Source of the DNA: Merluccius polli | Lineage: Eukaryota; Chordata; Actinopteri; Gadiformes; Merlucciidae | Direction of reading: 5' to 3' | Length of the DNA: 64,000 bases | Assembly (NCBI GenBank): GCA_030340625.1 | Contig: JAOPHQ010002863.1 | Span: 184,873 to 248,872, forward strand | In this document: positions 1 through 9,828 of the stretch, piece after piece | Numbering within the stretch: position 1 is the stretch's first letter | How the letters are laid out: each line of letters opens with the position of its first letter | The notes under the pieces: model-generated | The model's database searches: none | What the model was told of the DNA's origin: nothing | What the model saw: only the letters and a program-made list of their open reading frames with translations | Made by a program: the position numbers and the translations under genes

Positions 1-796
1 CCCCGTGGGTTTGCAGGGCTGGCAAGACACAGAGCTTTCCTTAAAAAAAGCTGGAGCAATGTCAACAAAATTGCCTTTTATTGTAGTTGTATTACCTGAA
101 GTATAGCTTTACAGCTGCCTTATGTATATTTAGCTCCACCTCCTTCTGTACTCCCTCCCACATTTCTGAGAACCCCATAAGTTTCCTGTCCCCCCCCCCT
201 GCCCTCTTCCCTTTTGTTCTGATTCTCTTGGGAAGAGATGTGTGCATTTATTTCCCCCCATTTTGTGATCAAATCTTTAACCATCTTATAGTTTACCATT
301 CTTTATATTAATTATTTTGACTATATATTGTTTAATGGAACTGTCATGTAAATATCAATGCATAGATTGCAGTGTTTTGGAGAACATTATCTTTTATTTT
401 GATAGGCTAGCATGCACCTGACCTTTGTGTAATCGTGCTAATACCCCCCCCCCCCCTCTCTGTGTGCTTTGTGTAGAAGTTAGAAAATTGTTTTGTGGGC
501 ACTTAATGAAAGGAAGTTGTGTCTGTTTTATTTATCTTCAGGTATGTCTTTTATTTCTTTGATTTTGAACATTTTTGTGATTAAGTTGTATGTACGTAAT
601 TGCACCCTTTTGTGCTGATTCTCTTGGGAAGAGGAGTTTGAGAAATGTTTTGTGGGCAATTAATGAAAGGAAGCTGTTTCTGTTTTATTTATCTTCAGAG
701 AGCGGCAAACAATAAATGGACGTCGGTGTCCCGAGTCCAGATTGAGATCCAGGGTCACGTCTTTACTTAAAAAAATACACAACTCAGATTCAGGTG
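1..796. other. Non-coding flank with short internal duplications
   Basis: I see no convincing gene here. Two short segments occur twice in direct orientation. One is around 217-243 and 612-638 (both contain GATTCTCTTGGGAAGAG). The other is around 491-541 and 648-699 (both contain TTAATGAAAGGAAG and end TTTATCTTCAG). This looks like a partial tandem duplication of roughly 150 to 400 bp. Poly-C runs lie near 190-200 and 443-457. The origin of the segment is unknown. Confidence 0.5.
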
Positions 797-1076
797 GTCA
801 CATCCGCATCAAGCCACCAAGCGGCCCTGATGGTCAGTGCTACAGGACCAGGAAACTGTTCCCTTCCATCATCCTGCAGGCTGTTTGTGACCATGAGGGC
901 CGCTTCATAGACACCTACGTGAGAGTGCTCCGCCACAGCCCACTGTACAGGACTTCACTCTACCCTCCTCCAGGGCACTTTATCCTTGCAGACGGAGGGT
1001 ACCTGTGCCTCCAACACCCAACGGCCATCATTCCAGGGCACGCTCCATTATAGAGCATGCTTTTGATGAAGACCAG

Positions 1077-1391
1077 TGTGGAGGGTGTGTGTGGAGTGTG
1101 TGTTGTTGATGGCTGGTTTACAGCCTCACCTGGCCTGAGTCAGACTGAGTGGACTCTGGGTGGGTGGGTGGGGTGCATGAGCAATCATGGCACCCAGGAT
1201 AAACCAGCCATCAACACACACACTCGAGGAGAGAGCTACAACGGTCATGGCAGCCTGTAACATCAGCTCGGCGAATACCACCTGCCATCTCCAATAAATA
1301 CACTTTGCAACAACATCTACCTGTGTCCTGTGTCGGAGGGCCCCCGGAAAAGCCACTTAGGTGGCGTGTGGTCAGGAGCAACCCTGCCACA
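1077..1391 (+). repeat. 5' LTR of the small LTR element
   Basis: Begins TGTGGAGGGTG and ends CCACA. It contains AATAAA near 1294 (CCAATAAATACAC). It differs from the 3' copy by a short extra TG-rich segment after the first 13 bases, by the loss of a short GC-rich stretch near 1165, and by scattered substitutions. Confidence 0.85.
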
Positions 1392-1392
1392 C

Positions 1393-1410
1393 TGGCGCCC
1401 AATGTGGGGC
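1393..1410 (+). promoter_or_regulatory. tRNA-Lys-type primer-binding site
   Basis: TGGCGCCCAATGTGGGGC lies one base after the 5' LTR. It differs by a single base from the tRNA-Lys(1,2) primer-binding site used by several retroviruses and LTR elements. This supports the LTR call and gives plus-strand orientation. Confidence 0.75.
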
Positions 1411-2105
1411 TTCTCCGACCAGGAAGGGACGCGGAAGGGCTGCCCAAAACCGCACTGGAGCCACCAGCCGCGGCAGAGGACAGCCACCTCAGCACCAGCT
1501 CCTCCTGAACGGCAGCGACAGCCAGCGGAGGAGCGGGAAGGCAGCGCAGCTACCGCCACCGGCAGCCGTCTGCTGCTAGCCTCCCCTGGATCCAGCCTGG
1601 AGCAGCCCAGGCCAGCCGCCCCTCTGCCAGGGGAACCAGGAGTACAAGGCCCCATGCTCCAGGAGGAGATGGGGGGGATCGTGCACCGGTGCCCTGGTGG
1701 AGGGGGGGACCTACGGAGGGCTGTTCCAGGCCCTCCGAGGAGCTACCTCCCAGCTGTTGGGCCTCCTCCGAGCCCATCCAGCCAGCCCCTGCAACCAGCC
1801 AGCCCATAGACACCTCCGCCAGCTGAGGCAGCAGCCCCAGGCCTCCGGTCTACGGGATGGAGGGGGAGGGTGGGGTTGGCGTGTGACACTGGGGAGGTGT
1901 GGAGGTAGTGGGGTTTGGGGGGTTGTGTTTATTTTTTTTTTAGGTATGGTAACCCTGTAAAGAGTCCAGGTGTTGTGTAGGTATGGTAACCCCGTTGAGA
2001 GTCTAGTTTGTCAGGTTCTTTTCTGTTTGCTTGGATGGGGGATGGGGGGTGGGGGGTTGGCTGAGGCTGGGGATTCTCCCCTGCCTCAATTTGGTGTTGG
2101 GGATA

Positions 2106-2415
2106 TGTGGAGGGTGTGTTGTTGATGGCTGGTTTACAGCCTCACCTGGCCTGAGTCAGACTGAGTGGACTCTGGCTGGGTGGAGCTGCACACCTGGGGT
2201 GCATGAGCAATCATGGCACCCAGGATAAACCAGCCATCAACACACACTCGAGGAGAGAGCTACGACGGTCATGGCAGCCTGTAACATCAGCTCGGCCAAT
2301 ACCACCTGCCATCTCCAATAAATACACTTTGCAACAACATCTACCTGTGTCCTGTGTCGGAGGGCCCCCGGAAAAGCCACTTAGGTGGCGTGTGGTCAGG
2401 AGCTACCCTGCCACA
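2106..2415 (+). repeat. 3' LTR of the small LTR element
   Basis: Direct copy of 1077-1391, with the same TGTGGAGGGTG start and CCACA end, followed immediately by the second ACCAG. Confidence 0.85.
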
Positions 2416-2781
2416 ACCAGCTTCCAGGGCATCTTGCTGCAAGCGCTGGAGGTGCACCACACCTTTGTACCTCACGTAAGTAATCACTCAACAGGATTTG
2501 TTTGAATACTGAAGAACAGTAAATCAAACAGGATGAGTACTTTTTTCAGGAGCTATAATTTATTTTATTTCACCATTTCAGGTCATAACAGCATGTGCCC
2601 TCCTCCGCAACATATGGTGGCTGGTGACATCGTGGCCCCGGAGGATGAGCCTGAGGAGGATGTGGCAGAGGATGAGGGGGAGAATGGCTTGGAGACAGTC
2701 AGAGGTGCTCCCTGGCATGACCAGCTGTCTGCAGAGGTGTCTGGCCTGGAGGAGGTACCCCCTGACCACAACTATTTGTAA

Positions 2782-3141
2782 CAGGCAAGTACAATAATTG
2801 TAAAGCTATGATTCATATTTATTTAAAATGTTATGTAGAACAGTTTTGCCTGTTGAAATATTTTGTGTCGAGATTTGTCTTGGCTGTGAAGTAGTATTCT
2901 TTTATTTATATAAGTCTTTTATTCTTGCTTCTTTCTGAAAACATCTAGTGACATGTACTTTATGGACCAAGTGCCGGACCTGGGGTGACAGTGCTCACCC
3001 AGTTGCTGCACCCTCCCTCTGGAAAGCCCTCCCCAACTATTTGTCATGCTATAGGCTACATTGTTATTGATTGTTTGATTTTACTCGTGTTCACTCTGTG
3101 AAGTGTCTGAGTTATTTAGAAAAGCGCTATACAGGTTTCAT

Positions 3142-3199
<58 letters not shown>

Positions 3200-3289
3200 G
3201 TTGTAAATAGTTGTAACAACCCCTGTAAATGAAATAAACAAAGTATTTCACAATGACTTTATTTGAATTCATTCAATATTTATTTATCT
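2782..3289. other. Intergenic spacer of Harbinger with ATT microsatellite
   Basis: Spacer between the two convergent Harbinger genes. A run of ATT/TTA triplets covers about 3143-3199. AATAAA at about 3232 could end the plus-strand transcript. No coding sequence was seen. Confidence 0.55.
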
Positions 3290-5059
3290 GCTAATCTCTC
3301 CAATACAGAGAACAGCCTTTCCATTCTTTCACTGCTCTCCTGTAGGGGTGACTCCGAATAGTCGACTATTCGACGATTTGATCGAAGGAGCCTGATTCGA
3401 CTGCCAATCTCATAGTCGAATTGTCGGCAAAACACAGGATCATTCCATTCGGGCTATAGGCGGTGCTGAATGTCTGATTTTACATATAGTTTCTTTCTCC
3501 CAATAAATCATGATATATAGCCTATTTTTGTATAAATATCAAGTGCAAAACACACTGCCGCCGCGGCGCATCTATGACACAAGTGCCGCCCCTAGCACAC
3601 ATAGGAAGCGTCGCGCTGCGGCGCGTCAACAGGAATATAGTCATCTCCGGAGCAGAAGAAAAACAAAATAAAAGAAAAAAGCGCCTTTTCGGCGGCACTT
3701 GACACGCGGCGACGCTGTGAAATAGGACAGTGGCGTGAAGTGTAGCGAGGCGTCGTGTCGCTGCCGGGGCCGGTGTGGGGGTGTACATAGAAAATAATAG
3801 GGGCGGCTGTTTTGACGCGCGCCGTTTGGTGGCGGTGTTTTGGACTGTCCAAACACACCGCCAATGTCGCAAATGAGAATATGGATCAAGGAGCAAAAAA
3901 AAAGAAAAAAACATGATTCGATGATCAGTCGACTATAGGCAAGACTTGACGAATCAGATTTGACTATGTAAATTCTTAGTCGGGGACCCCCCTACTCTCC
4001 TGTGCTCTCCTCTCCTCTGCCTCTCTCTGCAACCGCATATCTTCTTTGATGAGTTCATCCTCTCTTCTTTGCTTTCGTCTTTCTGGCCGTGGTTGGCTTT
4101 CCTCCTCCGCCTCCTCCTGGTCATCCACTACTGTACTTGGCCCTGGTGTGTCCTTAGGGACGGAGGCAATTAGGACAGGGGGGGTGGTGGAATGCCTCTG
4201 TCCCAACACCTCATCCATGAGGACAAAATAGGGCCAAGGAGCAGCAGTGGGTTTCCCACTCACGCCCTCTCCTGGACATTCGCAATCCTAAGGCAGAGGA
4301 AATCAATAATGGCAGTTAACAACAGCAGCAGCAAAACACATTTCAACAAAAGTGTGTTCATTAACTTGCATGATTAAAACAAATGTGTCTATTTAAAATC
4401 ACATTTACATACTTTGTTTTTGTTTTTTTTAATTGTCCCATTTCTTTTTGGCCTGCAAAGGAGTTACCTTCTCCAGCAGGCCCATTTTTTCCAGAATTGT
4501 CCTAATCACAGAGAAAAACGAAGAGAAAAGGGATCCAAACTTAGGAAGACAGGAAAAGGTAACACAGCAGGGCACAGCAAGTGTAAAAAATCCCCCAGAA
4601 ATAATTTACTAGAATGCCCTATTTTGGGTTCAAAAACAAAAAAGGTGCCAGTCACAGCTTGTATCCCTGTGACAGCACTACAACAAAACACAACAAAAAG
4701 GCAAATGGTATTGCCCCATCTACTGGGTGTCTTATTATTATGGGCTTAGTATAGGATGAGGGCTAATTCAACTGTAACCTTATGTACAAGATGGTCAAAT
4801 GGAGATTCCAAATGGGCTATTGTTGCCTTACTTCCAAGCCACACTAGCTGAGTGTTTGGCCCCTGTAAAGAGGTGGTCGTTTCCCCCCTCAGTTGAATCA
4901 ACTGAACAGTATGCTCCTTGCTCCCTAAAAGAAAAAGACATGTTCAAGTAAGTTTTGCTTCACACCACCAAACATTTGTATCGTTAGCGAGTGAGTTGAA
5001 ACCCAATACTTACATTTAAAAGTGTAATCCTTGGCAAATGGTTTATTTGGGGATGCCAT
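3290..5059 (-). pseudogene. Harbinger Myb/SANT-like DNA-binding protein, interrupted
   Basis: This is the second gene of the Harbinger element, which in the family supplies a DNA-binding partner for the transposase. Reading leftwards, the start is probably the ATG at 5057-5059 (MASPNKPF), then a splice to a Myb/SANT-like block at about 4740-4920 (EHTVQLIQLRGE). It resumes at about 4440-4500 (ILEKMGLLEKVTPLQAKKKW), and about 240 bp of unrelated sequence separates these two blocks. A charged C-terminal exon at about 3995-4263 is rich in E, R and Q (EEAEEESQPRPERRKQRRED). The last 16 codons, ending LADK-stop at 3290-3292, lie beyond a MITE (3343-3994). The insertion adds a premature end after RAQES. 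The SANT domain appears degenerate, so the copy is non-functional. Confidence 0.72.
3335..4002. mobile_element. hAT-type MITE, 652 bp, 8-bp TSD CTCTCCTG
   Basis: The element is 3343-3994. It starts TAGGGGTGACTCC and ends GGACCCCCCTA, imperfect terminal inverted repeats. Flanks CTCTCCTG at 3335-3342 and 3995-4002 are identical, and an 8-bp duplication is typical of hAT elements. Subterminal parts carry AGTCGACTA-like inverted motifs. The middle (3560-3850) is GC-rich with many CG dinucleotides and has no transposase. It interrupts the Harbinger Myb gene. Confidence 0.85.
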
Positions 5060-5549
5060 GTTCAATTGAGAAAATCCAATCATGACCGGTGCGCAATGAA
5101 TCTTGGGATATATATGGCCGTGAAGGATCCATCCGTGGGTTCTTCGAATTCGGGAAAAGAAGGCCGCATATCTAGGTCGCATTTATTGTTAATACATCAA
5201 CTTTACTAAGCCCAGTTGTACGGCTATTATTTTATCACATGAACAAAACACCGAACCAAAATGTCACGATGAGTCGAGGGGCAAAAGGATGAAATAGGAG
5301 TGTAGCAATATGTACACCACACAATTTCGACTGTTACAGGCTCCCCCCCCCCCCCCCCCCCCCTGTGCGATTGGGCGTGGTTTCAGCGGACACACCCCCA
5401 GTGTTTTAGAGCAGAGAATACTGCTTATTTTATAAACTTTTATAAACTTTTAATCATTCAAATTTGGCTAGGTGGTTAGTAACACATTTTTCTGTGGTGT
5501 GACAAACTCAAAACACATATTCACATTTGCTTTACATGGACTTCGAGTG
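5060..5549. other. No gene; poly-C tract
   Basis: Presumed 5' flank of the Harbinger Myb gene and beyond. A 21-bp poly-C run lies at 5343-5363. TATAAACTTT is duplicated near 5430-5450. No gene was recognised. Confidence 0.5.
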
Positions 5550-5759
5550 TTAACAGTGGTTTCTGAGACACAACAAACATTTTCTCAAGCTCAGTGACAT
5601 ACATCCTGCCTGTGAGCATTTTATTTTTCTGGGCCTTTGGTAGAGGAGTTCCAGGGCTATTTTACAGGGGAATTCGGTGGTGGGGGGCCCATTGATGGTT
5701 ACACTTATGCAAGTGGCCAGATGCTCTCCCTGCAACCTGTTCCTCAAGTCAGTCTTCAC
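5550..5759 (-). pseudogene. Possible hAT transposase C-terminal fragment
   Basis: A short minus-strand frame of about 69 codons reads KTDLRNRLQGEHLATCI, then PPTTEFPCKIALELLY. It resembles the C-terminal end of hAT-dimerisation proteins found in fish, where a similar arrangement follows the conserved dimer helix. There is no catalytic region and no intact start. The assignment rests on recognition of a short stretch and is tentative. It may be any truncated transposase tail. Confidence 0.35.
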
Positions 5760-5930
5760 CTAGAAATACACTAAACGGCACAATGCAGCTAACGCTGCTC
5801 TGGAGTGTTTTGCAGGCTAGCGAAACATCCTGGCGCCGACAATTTAACGTTACTGGTGTTTACCAACCAGTTAGCCCACCATGAACATTTAAGTCCTGTC
5901 TCATCTCATCAACGAAAACAAAACATATAT
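5760..5930. other. Older element flank hosting the gypsy insertion
   Basis: Ends ACGAAAACAAAACATATA just before TTTCG. Together with 9040-9157 (CGTCATAGTTTTTAGTAACG) it resembles the termini of the ACGAAAAC-rich MITE family seen intact at 55187-56345. The gypsy element probably landed inside such a copy. Confidence 0.4.
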
Positions 5931-5935
5931 TTTCG

Positions 5936-6278
5936 TGTTACACAGCAAGGAGACAGGACTCAACTGCAAGACTCGGGAGGCAGATACAGGAGGTAACCAG
6001 TCTTTAATCACAGGCAAGGGTTCGGCACACGGATGTTCAGTCAGATAAGGCAGGCAAACAATCCAAAGGGGTAAGGCAAAGGCAGAGTCCAAAAACAGGC
6101 GAGGGTCAAAACCGAGAAGCACACTGGAGAGTAGGACGCATGGTACACTAACAATCTGGCACTGGGGAAGGGGAAACAAAGGGTTTAAATACACAGGTGA
6201 AGGTGATTAGGGGTGTGGCGGACACAAGGCAGGAAAACTGGGAGGCTGGAGTAGGCGGAGAGGGGACTGACTGTGACA
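5936..6278 (-). repeat. 3' LTR of gypsy element 1
   Basis: Starts TGTTACACAGC and ends CTGTGACA in plus orientation. Nearly identical to 8686-9039, except that the right copy has an extra 11-12 bp duplication (around GAAACACTGGA). Confidence 0.9.
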
Positions 6279-6288
6279 GTACCCCCCC

Positions 6289-6586
6289 TCAAGGGATGGC
6301 ACCGGACATCCCAGGAAGATCCGGATGGCGTCGATGGAAGTCTTGAATGAGGGTCGGGTCGACGATGTACCTGGACGGCACCCATGACCGCTCCTCGGGG
6401 CCGTAACCCTCCCAGTCCACCATGTACTGATATCCCCGGCTCCTCCTCCGAACTGCCAGCAGCCACTTAACTGTGTACACAAGGCCTCCTTCAATGACTC
6501 GGGGGGGGTGGTGGGGGTCTGGAGGCTGGGACCAGAGGGCTTTCTTTAGCTGGTTTCAGGCGGCTGACGTGAAACGTGGGATGGAC
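6289..6586 (-). pseudogene. Gypsy pol C-terminus: integrase tail and chromodomain
   Basis: On the minus strand the frame reads VHPTFHVSRLKPAKE, a typical end of Ty3/gypsy integrase, then a proline-rich linker and a chromodomain. That domain includes GYQYMVDWEGYGPEERSW and ends FHRRHPDLPG. Chromodomains of this clade bind modified histones and steer integration. The N-terminal part of integrase, including the DDE core, is absent because the sequence breaks into an inverted repeat at 6588. The chromodomain frame itself is open, but some flanking frames are shifted. It cannot work alone. Confidence 0.82.
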
Positions 6587-6587
6587 C

Positions 6588-6628
6588 CTCATGGACCTAG
6601 GGAGCCAAAGGCTCCCTAGGTCCATGAG
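6588..6628. repeat. Perfect 19-bp inverted repeat at the deletion junction
   Basis: CTCATGGACCTAGGGAGCC, the loop AAA, and the exact reverse complement. It lies exactly where gypsy coding sequence stops, so the right arm is probably a fold-back copy of gypsy sequence made during the rearrangement. Confidence 0.85.
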
Positions 6629-6988
6629 CCGACGCCGCTCATTTGCATAAAGTTAAACTAATGTCAACTCTCCTCGTCGCTCCGGACGCTGGCGTCGCGC
6701 TGCTCGCTGCCGCCGCGGCGCCGGCCACTCCCCGTCGCCAGCTCTCATTGAAAATGAAGGACTGCCGGCCGCTTTTGCTGCTCATGTCGCTCGCGGTCGT
6801 GGATAACTTGTTCGCTCTGCCCGACTCTGGCTGGATCAGCTGGTTGTAGGGTTTGTGGCGTTATAACATGGTTGAAGGGTGTTTCGTCCGTTTTTAAAAA
6901 TATTCATTTATCGGCCATTATAAATGCCGATACCGATAGTTTGGAAAATGCCTAATATCGGCCCGCCGATATATCGGTCGGGCTCTAT
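6629..6988. mobile_element. hAT-like fragment replacing gypsy RNase H/integrase
   Basis: GC-rich sequence followed by ATCGG-rich ends. Read on the minus strand its right edge is AGAGCCCGACCGATATATCG, the terminus type of a common fish hAT MITE family. A related terminus occurs near 43365. Only one terminus was seen and no target duplication was found. Confidence 0.5.
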
Positions 6989-6989
6989 C

Positions 6990-7658
6990 GTCCAGGTACA
7001 CAAAGGCATAATGATTTAACATGTCCCACAGGACGTCATTGACCAAGGCCTGGAAGACAGCTGGGGCATTAGTTAGTCCAAAAGGCATGACTAAATATTC
7101 ATAGTGTCCACAAGGGGTATTAAACGCTGTCTTCCACTCATCCCCCTGCCTGATCCTCACTAGATGATAGGCATTTTTAAATTCCAGCTTGGAGAAGATC
7201 TTAGCACCCTTCAAAAGTTCAAATGCTGAGGAGATTAAAGGTAGAGGGAAACTGTTCTTTATGGTGATGTCGTTTAGACCGCGATAATCGATGCAGGGTC
7301 AGAGGGACTTATCCTTCTTATCCACGAAAAAGTAGCCGGCGCCAGCAGGGGAGGAAGAAGGGCGAATGATTCCGGCCTTCAACGAGGACTCAATGTACTG
7401 CCGCATGGCCTCCCTCTCTGGCGGGGAGAGGGAATACAGCCGACCCTTGGGTGGAGAAGTCCCCGGGAGGAGATCGATGCAGCAATCATATGGACAGTGA
7501 GGTGGTAGAGATGTGGCCCGAGTTTTATTGAAAACCTTGTGCTGCTCGTGGTAACGGAGGAACGCCGGTGAGGTCCGGAGGCTCACTGGGAGAATGACAG
7601 GGCGAGGAGGAGACGTCTGGCGCAGAAGCGTCGGAACCAACCACGGACTTGACAGCAC
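6990..7658 (-). pseudogene. Gypsy reverse transcriptase fragment
   Basis: Minus-strand coding in two frames. The first part (about 7300-7560) has the conserved approach to the polymerase: CPYDCCIDLLPG, YSLSPPEREAM, and PAGAGYFFVDKKD. The second part (about 6990-7290) has the core KAYHL-like segment, EYLVMPFGLTNAPAVFQ, and ends at FVYLDD, the catalytic YxDD box. A stop or frameshift separates them near 7299. Sequence after YLDD is not gypsy but the inserted hAT-like fragment, so the thumb, connection and RNase H domains are lost. In an intact element this enzyme copies the RNA genome to DNA in the cytoplasmic particle. Confidence 0.85.
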
Positions 7659-8076
7659 AGACAGACGGAGGACAAGTGAGAAAACAATCCTTTCCCCAAT
7701 TCAACACACGGCCCATGGACCAATCAATATGGGGATTGTGCTTAATAAGCCAGGGTAACCCCAAAATTAGCGGGTGCATAGACGAGTGGAAGATATGGAA
7801 GCTAATGAGCTCAGAATGATCACCGTCTATATTGAGCCGGATAGGTTGAGTGCGGTGAGACACCCGGCACAGCAGGCGACCATCAAGTGCAGTGGCTTCC
7901 AGAGGTTTAGACGGGAATAATTTCCAGACCCAGCCGCTCCACCAGCTGCCGATCCATGAGATCTTCGTCTGCCCGGAATCCACCAATGCTGGGTGAACAA
8001 CCCTCTGCTCCGTGGTGACTAATGACCGCTGTCGGCTGCTAACGTGCGAAACTCGATGGTGTAGTCCGCTACTCAA
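7525..8076 (-). pseudogene. Gypsy gag-pol aspartic protease region, frameshifted
   Basis: The frame contains HPALVDSG, the start of the retropepsin active site, then a scrambled stretch. Recognisable protease-fold sequence follows (SKPLEATALDGRLL, then HPLILGLPWLIKHNPHIDWS). That second half is the usual end of gypsy proteases, where the chain runs on to a linker before reverse transcriptase. The residues right after DSG do not fit the family (KISWIGSWW), which points to local frameshifts. This part would release gag and pol proteins in a live element and is inactive here. Confidence 0.8.
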
Positions 8077-8668
8077 CGTCTGCCCTGCCGTAGAGACATC
8101 AGAGTCTGGGCTGCCTCATGACTGGGAGCGGCGGAATCGAACATCTTACTTGAGGAGTCCGTGAACCCACTCAGGGAATAGCAAATGGGAGAGTCCCGTG
8201 TCCATTCTGCTGTGGCCCAGGCCTCCGCTCTGCCTGACAGATGAGTGATTATAAAGGCTACCTTAGCTCTCTCGGTGGGAAAACTCCCGGCGTGAAGTTC
8301 AAAGTGGAGTCCACACTGGACCAGGAATGGTCGACACTTGCCCATCTCCCCGGAGAATTGATCCGGTCGAGCCAGGGGGGCAGCTGGAGCCACGGAGACC
8401 ACTGAAGAGCACCGAGCAGGGGTGAAAGCGACAGGGGTCATCGCCGGAGGTGAAAATATGGGGAGCGCCTCAGCTGACTCACCAGCCGCTACATTTGGGT
8501 CCTTATGAGGCCTACCTCTTCCCCGAACGAGGCCTGGAAACTCTGTTGGCGGTCCTTGAGTTCGTTGACTACCACACAGACAGTGGAGAGTTGTTCCTCC
8601 TGTTGATGAATCCGGGTGCCCTGAGCCCGGACAGCGGCGTGCACGGCCTGCGAGTCTGCTGAGTCCAT
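8073..8668 (-). pseudogene. Gypsy gag, N-terminal part, frameshifted
   Basis: Gag starts at the ATG at 8666-8668 (MDSADSQAVHAAVRAQG), about 18 nt inside the 5' LTR boundary, as is normal. An N-terminal coiled-coil-like segment (HQQEEQLSTV) follows. The frame then shifts near 8460-8490 and continues in another frame with LARPDQFSGE and a capsid-like segment (FIITHLSGRAEAWATAEW). The nucleocapsid part with a zinc knuckle is not visible, so it was deleted or scrambled before the protease region. Structural particle protein in life; not functional here. Confidence 0.82.
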
Positions 8669-8685
8669 GGCTGGCCAGATTGTTC

Positions 8686-9039
8686 TGTTATACAGCACAG
8701 GGACAGGACTCAACTGCAAGACTCGGGAGGCAGATACAGGAGCTAACCAGTCTTTAATCACAGGCAAGGGTTCGGTACATGGGTGTTCAGTCAGGTAAGG
8801 CAGGCAAAAAATCCAAAGGGGTAAGGCAACGGCAGAGTCCAAAAACAGGTGAGGGTCAAAACCGAGAAGCACACTGGAGAAACACTGGAGAGTAGGACGC
8901 ATGGTACACCAACAATCTGGCACTGGTGAAGGGGAAACAAAGGGTTTAAATACACAGGTGAAGGTGATTAGGGGTGTGGCAGACACAAGGCGGGAAAACT
9001 GGGAGGCTGGAGTAGGCGGAGAGGGGACTGACTGTGACA
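8686..9039 (-). repeat. 5' LTR of gypsy element 1
   Basis: Starts TGTTATACAGC and ends CTGTGACA in plus orientation, directly followed by the second TTTCG. Confidence 0.9.
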
Positions 9040-9289
9040 TTTCGTCGTAGTTTTTATTATCAAAGATCTGTATTCAATGTCTTGTCATGGACAAGCGTCA
9101 TTATTTGAACATTTTTCGTCATAGTTTTTAGTAACGAAATGAACTCTGGCTAGGCCCTGTCGTTAAAAAACAATAAGACGGACGATGGTAAAAAAGAGAA
9201 GAGGCCAATACAACGAAGGAGGTTTCACCTATGTGTCTGGATTTATTCAACAATTACAAATTACAACATCTGATCAAAATGAGCACAGA

Positions 9290-9828
9290 GTGTGAGGTAG
9301 TGGTGTGCGATACTGCATATTTTGGTATCGATCCGATACCAAGTAAATACGGGCCAGTATCGCCGATATCGATACCGATACCGATACTTTTCAATAAATA
9401 AGGTGGATGTGTCATTGAATTGCTAAATCTCAATTAATTTTCATGACCTTAAGTGTTTTTTGTGATGTTTCCTTTTTTATTATTAAATAGTTAAAACCTA
9501 GGACAGAATGAGAACAAAATTTATAATTAAATAGAAAATGCTTTATGATCAAGTTTTTTGCTTTGCGTTACGTGACTCGCGTGACGGCACAACATCTAAA
9601 CACAAGAGGGGGAGGGGGAGCAAAGTGTGCCTACTCTGTGCTGACACAGGAGCAGCGAGTCCGGTGACCTGGCTGTTTCCTCTTTGCCGAAACCGCAGCA
9701 TTGCAAACAAGAGCGGAACTTAAAGTAAATAATCGATCCCAACAGGCTAGTATCGATCCGATACCGATACCGACTTGGTATCGATACTATCGATAATTTG
9801 GATCGATCCGCCCACCACTAGTGTGAGG
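9290..9828. mobile_element. hAT-type MITE, 523 bp, 8-bp TSD GTGTGAGG
   Basis: The element is 9298-9820. Its ends TAGTGGTGTGCG and CGCCCACCACTA are inverted repeats. GTGTGAGG is present at 9290-9297 and 9821-9828. The termini are full of GATACCGATA and TATCGAT motifs in both orientations, forming long imperfect stems. There is no transposase. It interrupts the presumed 3' LTR of the ERV. Confidence 0.87.

Larger units (their letters stand above)
1072..2420. mobile_element. Small non-autonomous LTR retroelement with 5-bp TSD ACCAG
   Basis: Two direct repeats of about 310 bp (1077-1391 and 2106-2415) both begin TGTGGAGGGTG and end GCCACA. They flank about 714 bp of internal sequence with no long frame of known function. 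The unit is bounded by ACCAG at 1072-1076 and 2416-2420, the 5-bp target duplication typical of LTR integration. Right after the 5' LTR is a primer-binding site. There is no gag or pol, so this is a TRIM/LARD-like passenger that must have used another element's enzymes. It inserted into the Harbinger transposase gene. Confidence 0.88.
797..2781 (+). pseudogene. PIF/Harbinger transposase (HARBI1-like), interrupted
   Basis: This is the nuclease part of a PIF/Harbinger transposase, which cuts and pastes the element by DDE chemistry. The first block (about 797-1070) reads as a DDE_Tnp_4-type domain: an IRIKPPSGPDG stretch, FPSIILQAVCDHEGRF, then FILADGGY, which carries a catalytic Asp. It continues into a RARSIIE stretch near 1045-1062. 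A few residues appear deleted after FIDTYV. An LTR element (1077-2415) then splits the frame. Coding resumes at 2416 (QALEVHHTFVPHV) to about 2475. An intron follows with its acceptor at about 2579, and the last exon (about 2580-2781) is acidic and ends PPDHNYL-stop. The N-terminal exons were not found, so this is a pseudogene copy. Family assignment is confident; exact splice points are inferred. Confidence 0.8.
797..5059. mobile_element. PIF/Harbinger DNA transposon (two genes, degenerate)
   Basis: This block has the two-gene layout known for fish Harbinger elements: a DDE transposase gene on the plus strand and a Myb/SANT-like DNA-binding gene on the minus strand, converging tail to tail near 2.8-3.3 kb. 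Both genes are recognisable but interrupted, the transposase by an LTR element and the Myb gene by a hAT-type MITE. I could not identify terminal inverted repeats or the 3-bp target duplication, so the coordinates cover only the coding parts and the true ends are uncertain. The upstream exons of the transposase are not visible. Confidence 0.75.
5931..9044 (-). mobile_element. Ty3/gypsy (chromodomain) retrotransposon, decayed, TSD TTTCG
   Basis: LTRs at 5936-6278 and 8686-9039 are direct repeats with TG...CA ends. TTTCG at 5931-5935 and 9040-9044 is the target duplication. On the minus strand the order is gag, protease, reverse transcriptase, then a gap, then the end of integrase with a chromodomain. 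RNase H and the integrase core are missing. They are replaced by about 360 bp of unrelated hAT-like sequence with an inverted repeat. Several frameshifts are visible. The clear TSDs show a normal insertion that decayed later. Confidence 0.9.

Noticed and set aside
1126..1809. Several overlapping frames of 70-160 codons in the small LTR element
   Set aside because: They occur in all frames because of GC-rich sequence. None shows gag, pol or any other domain.
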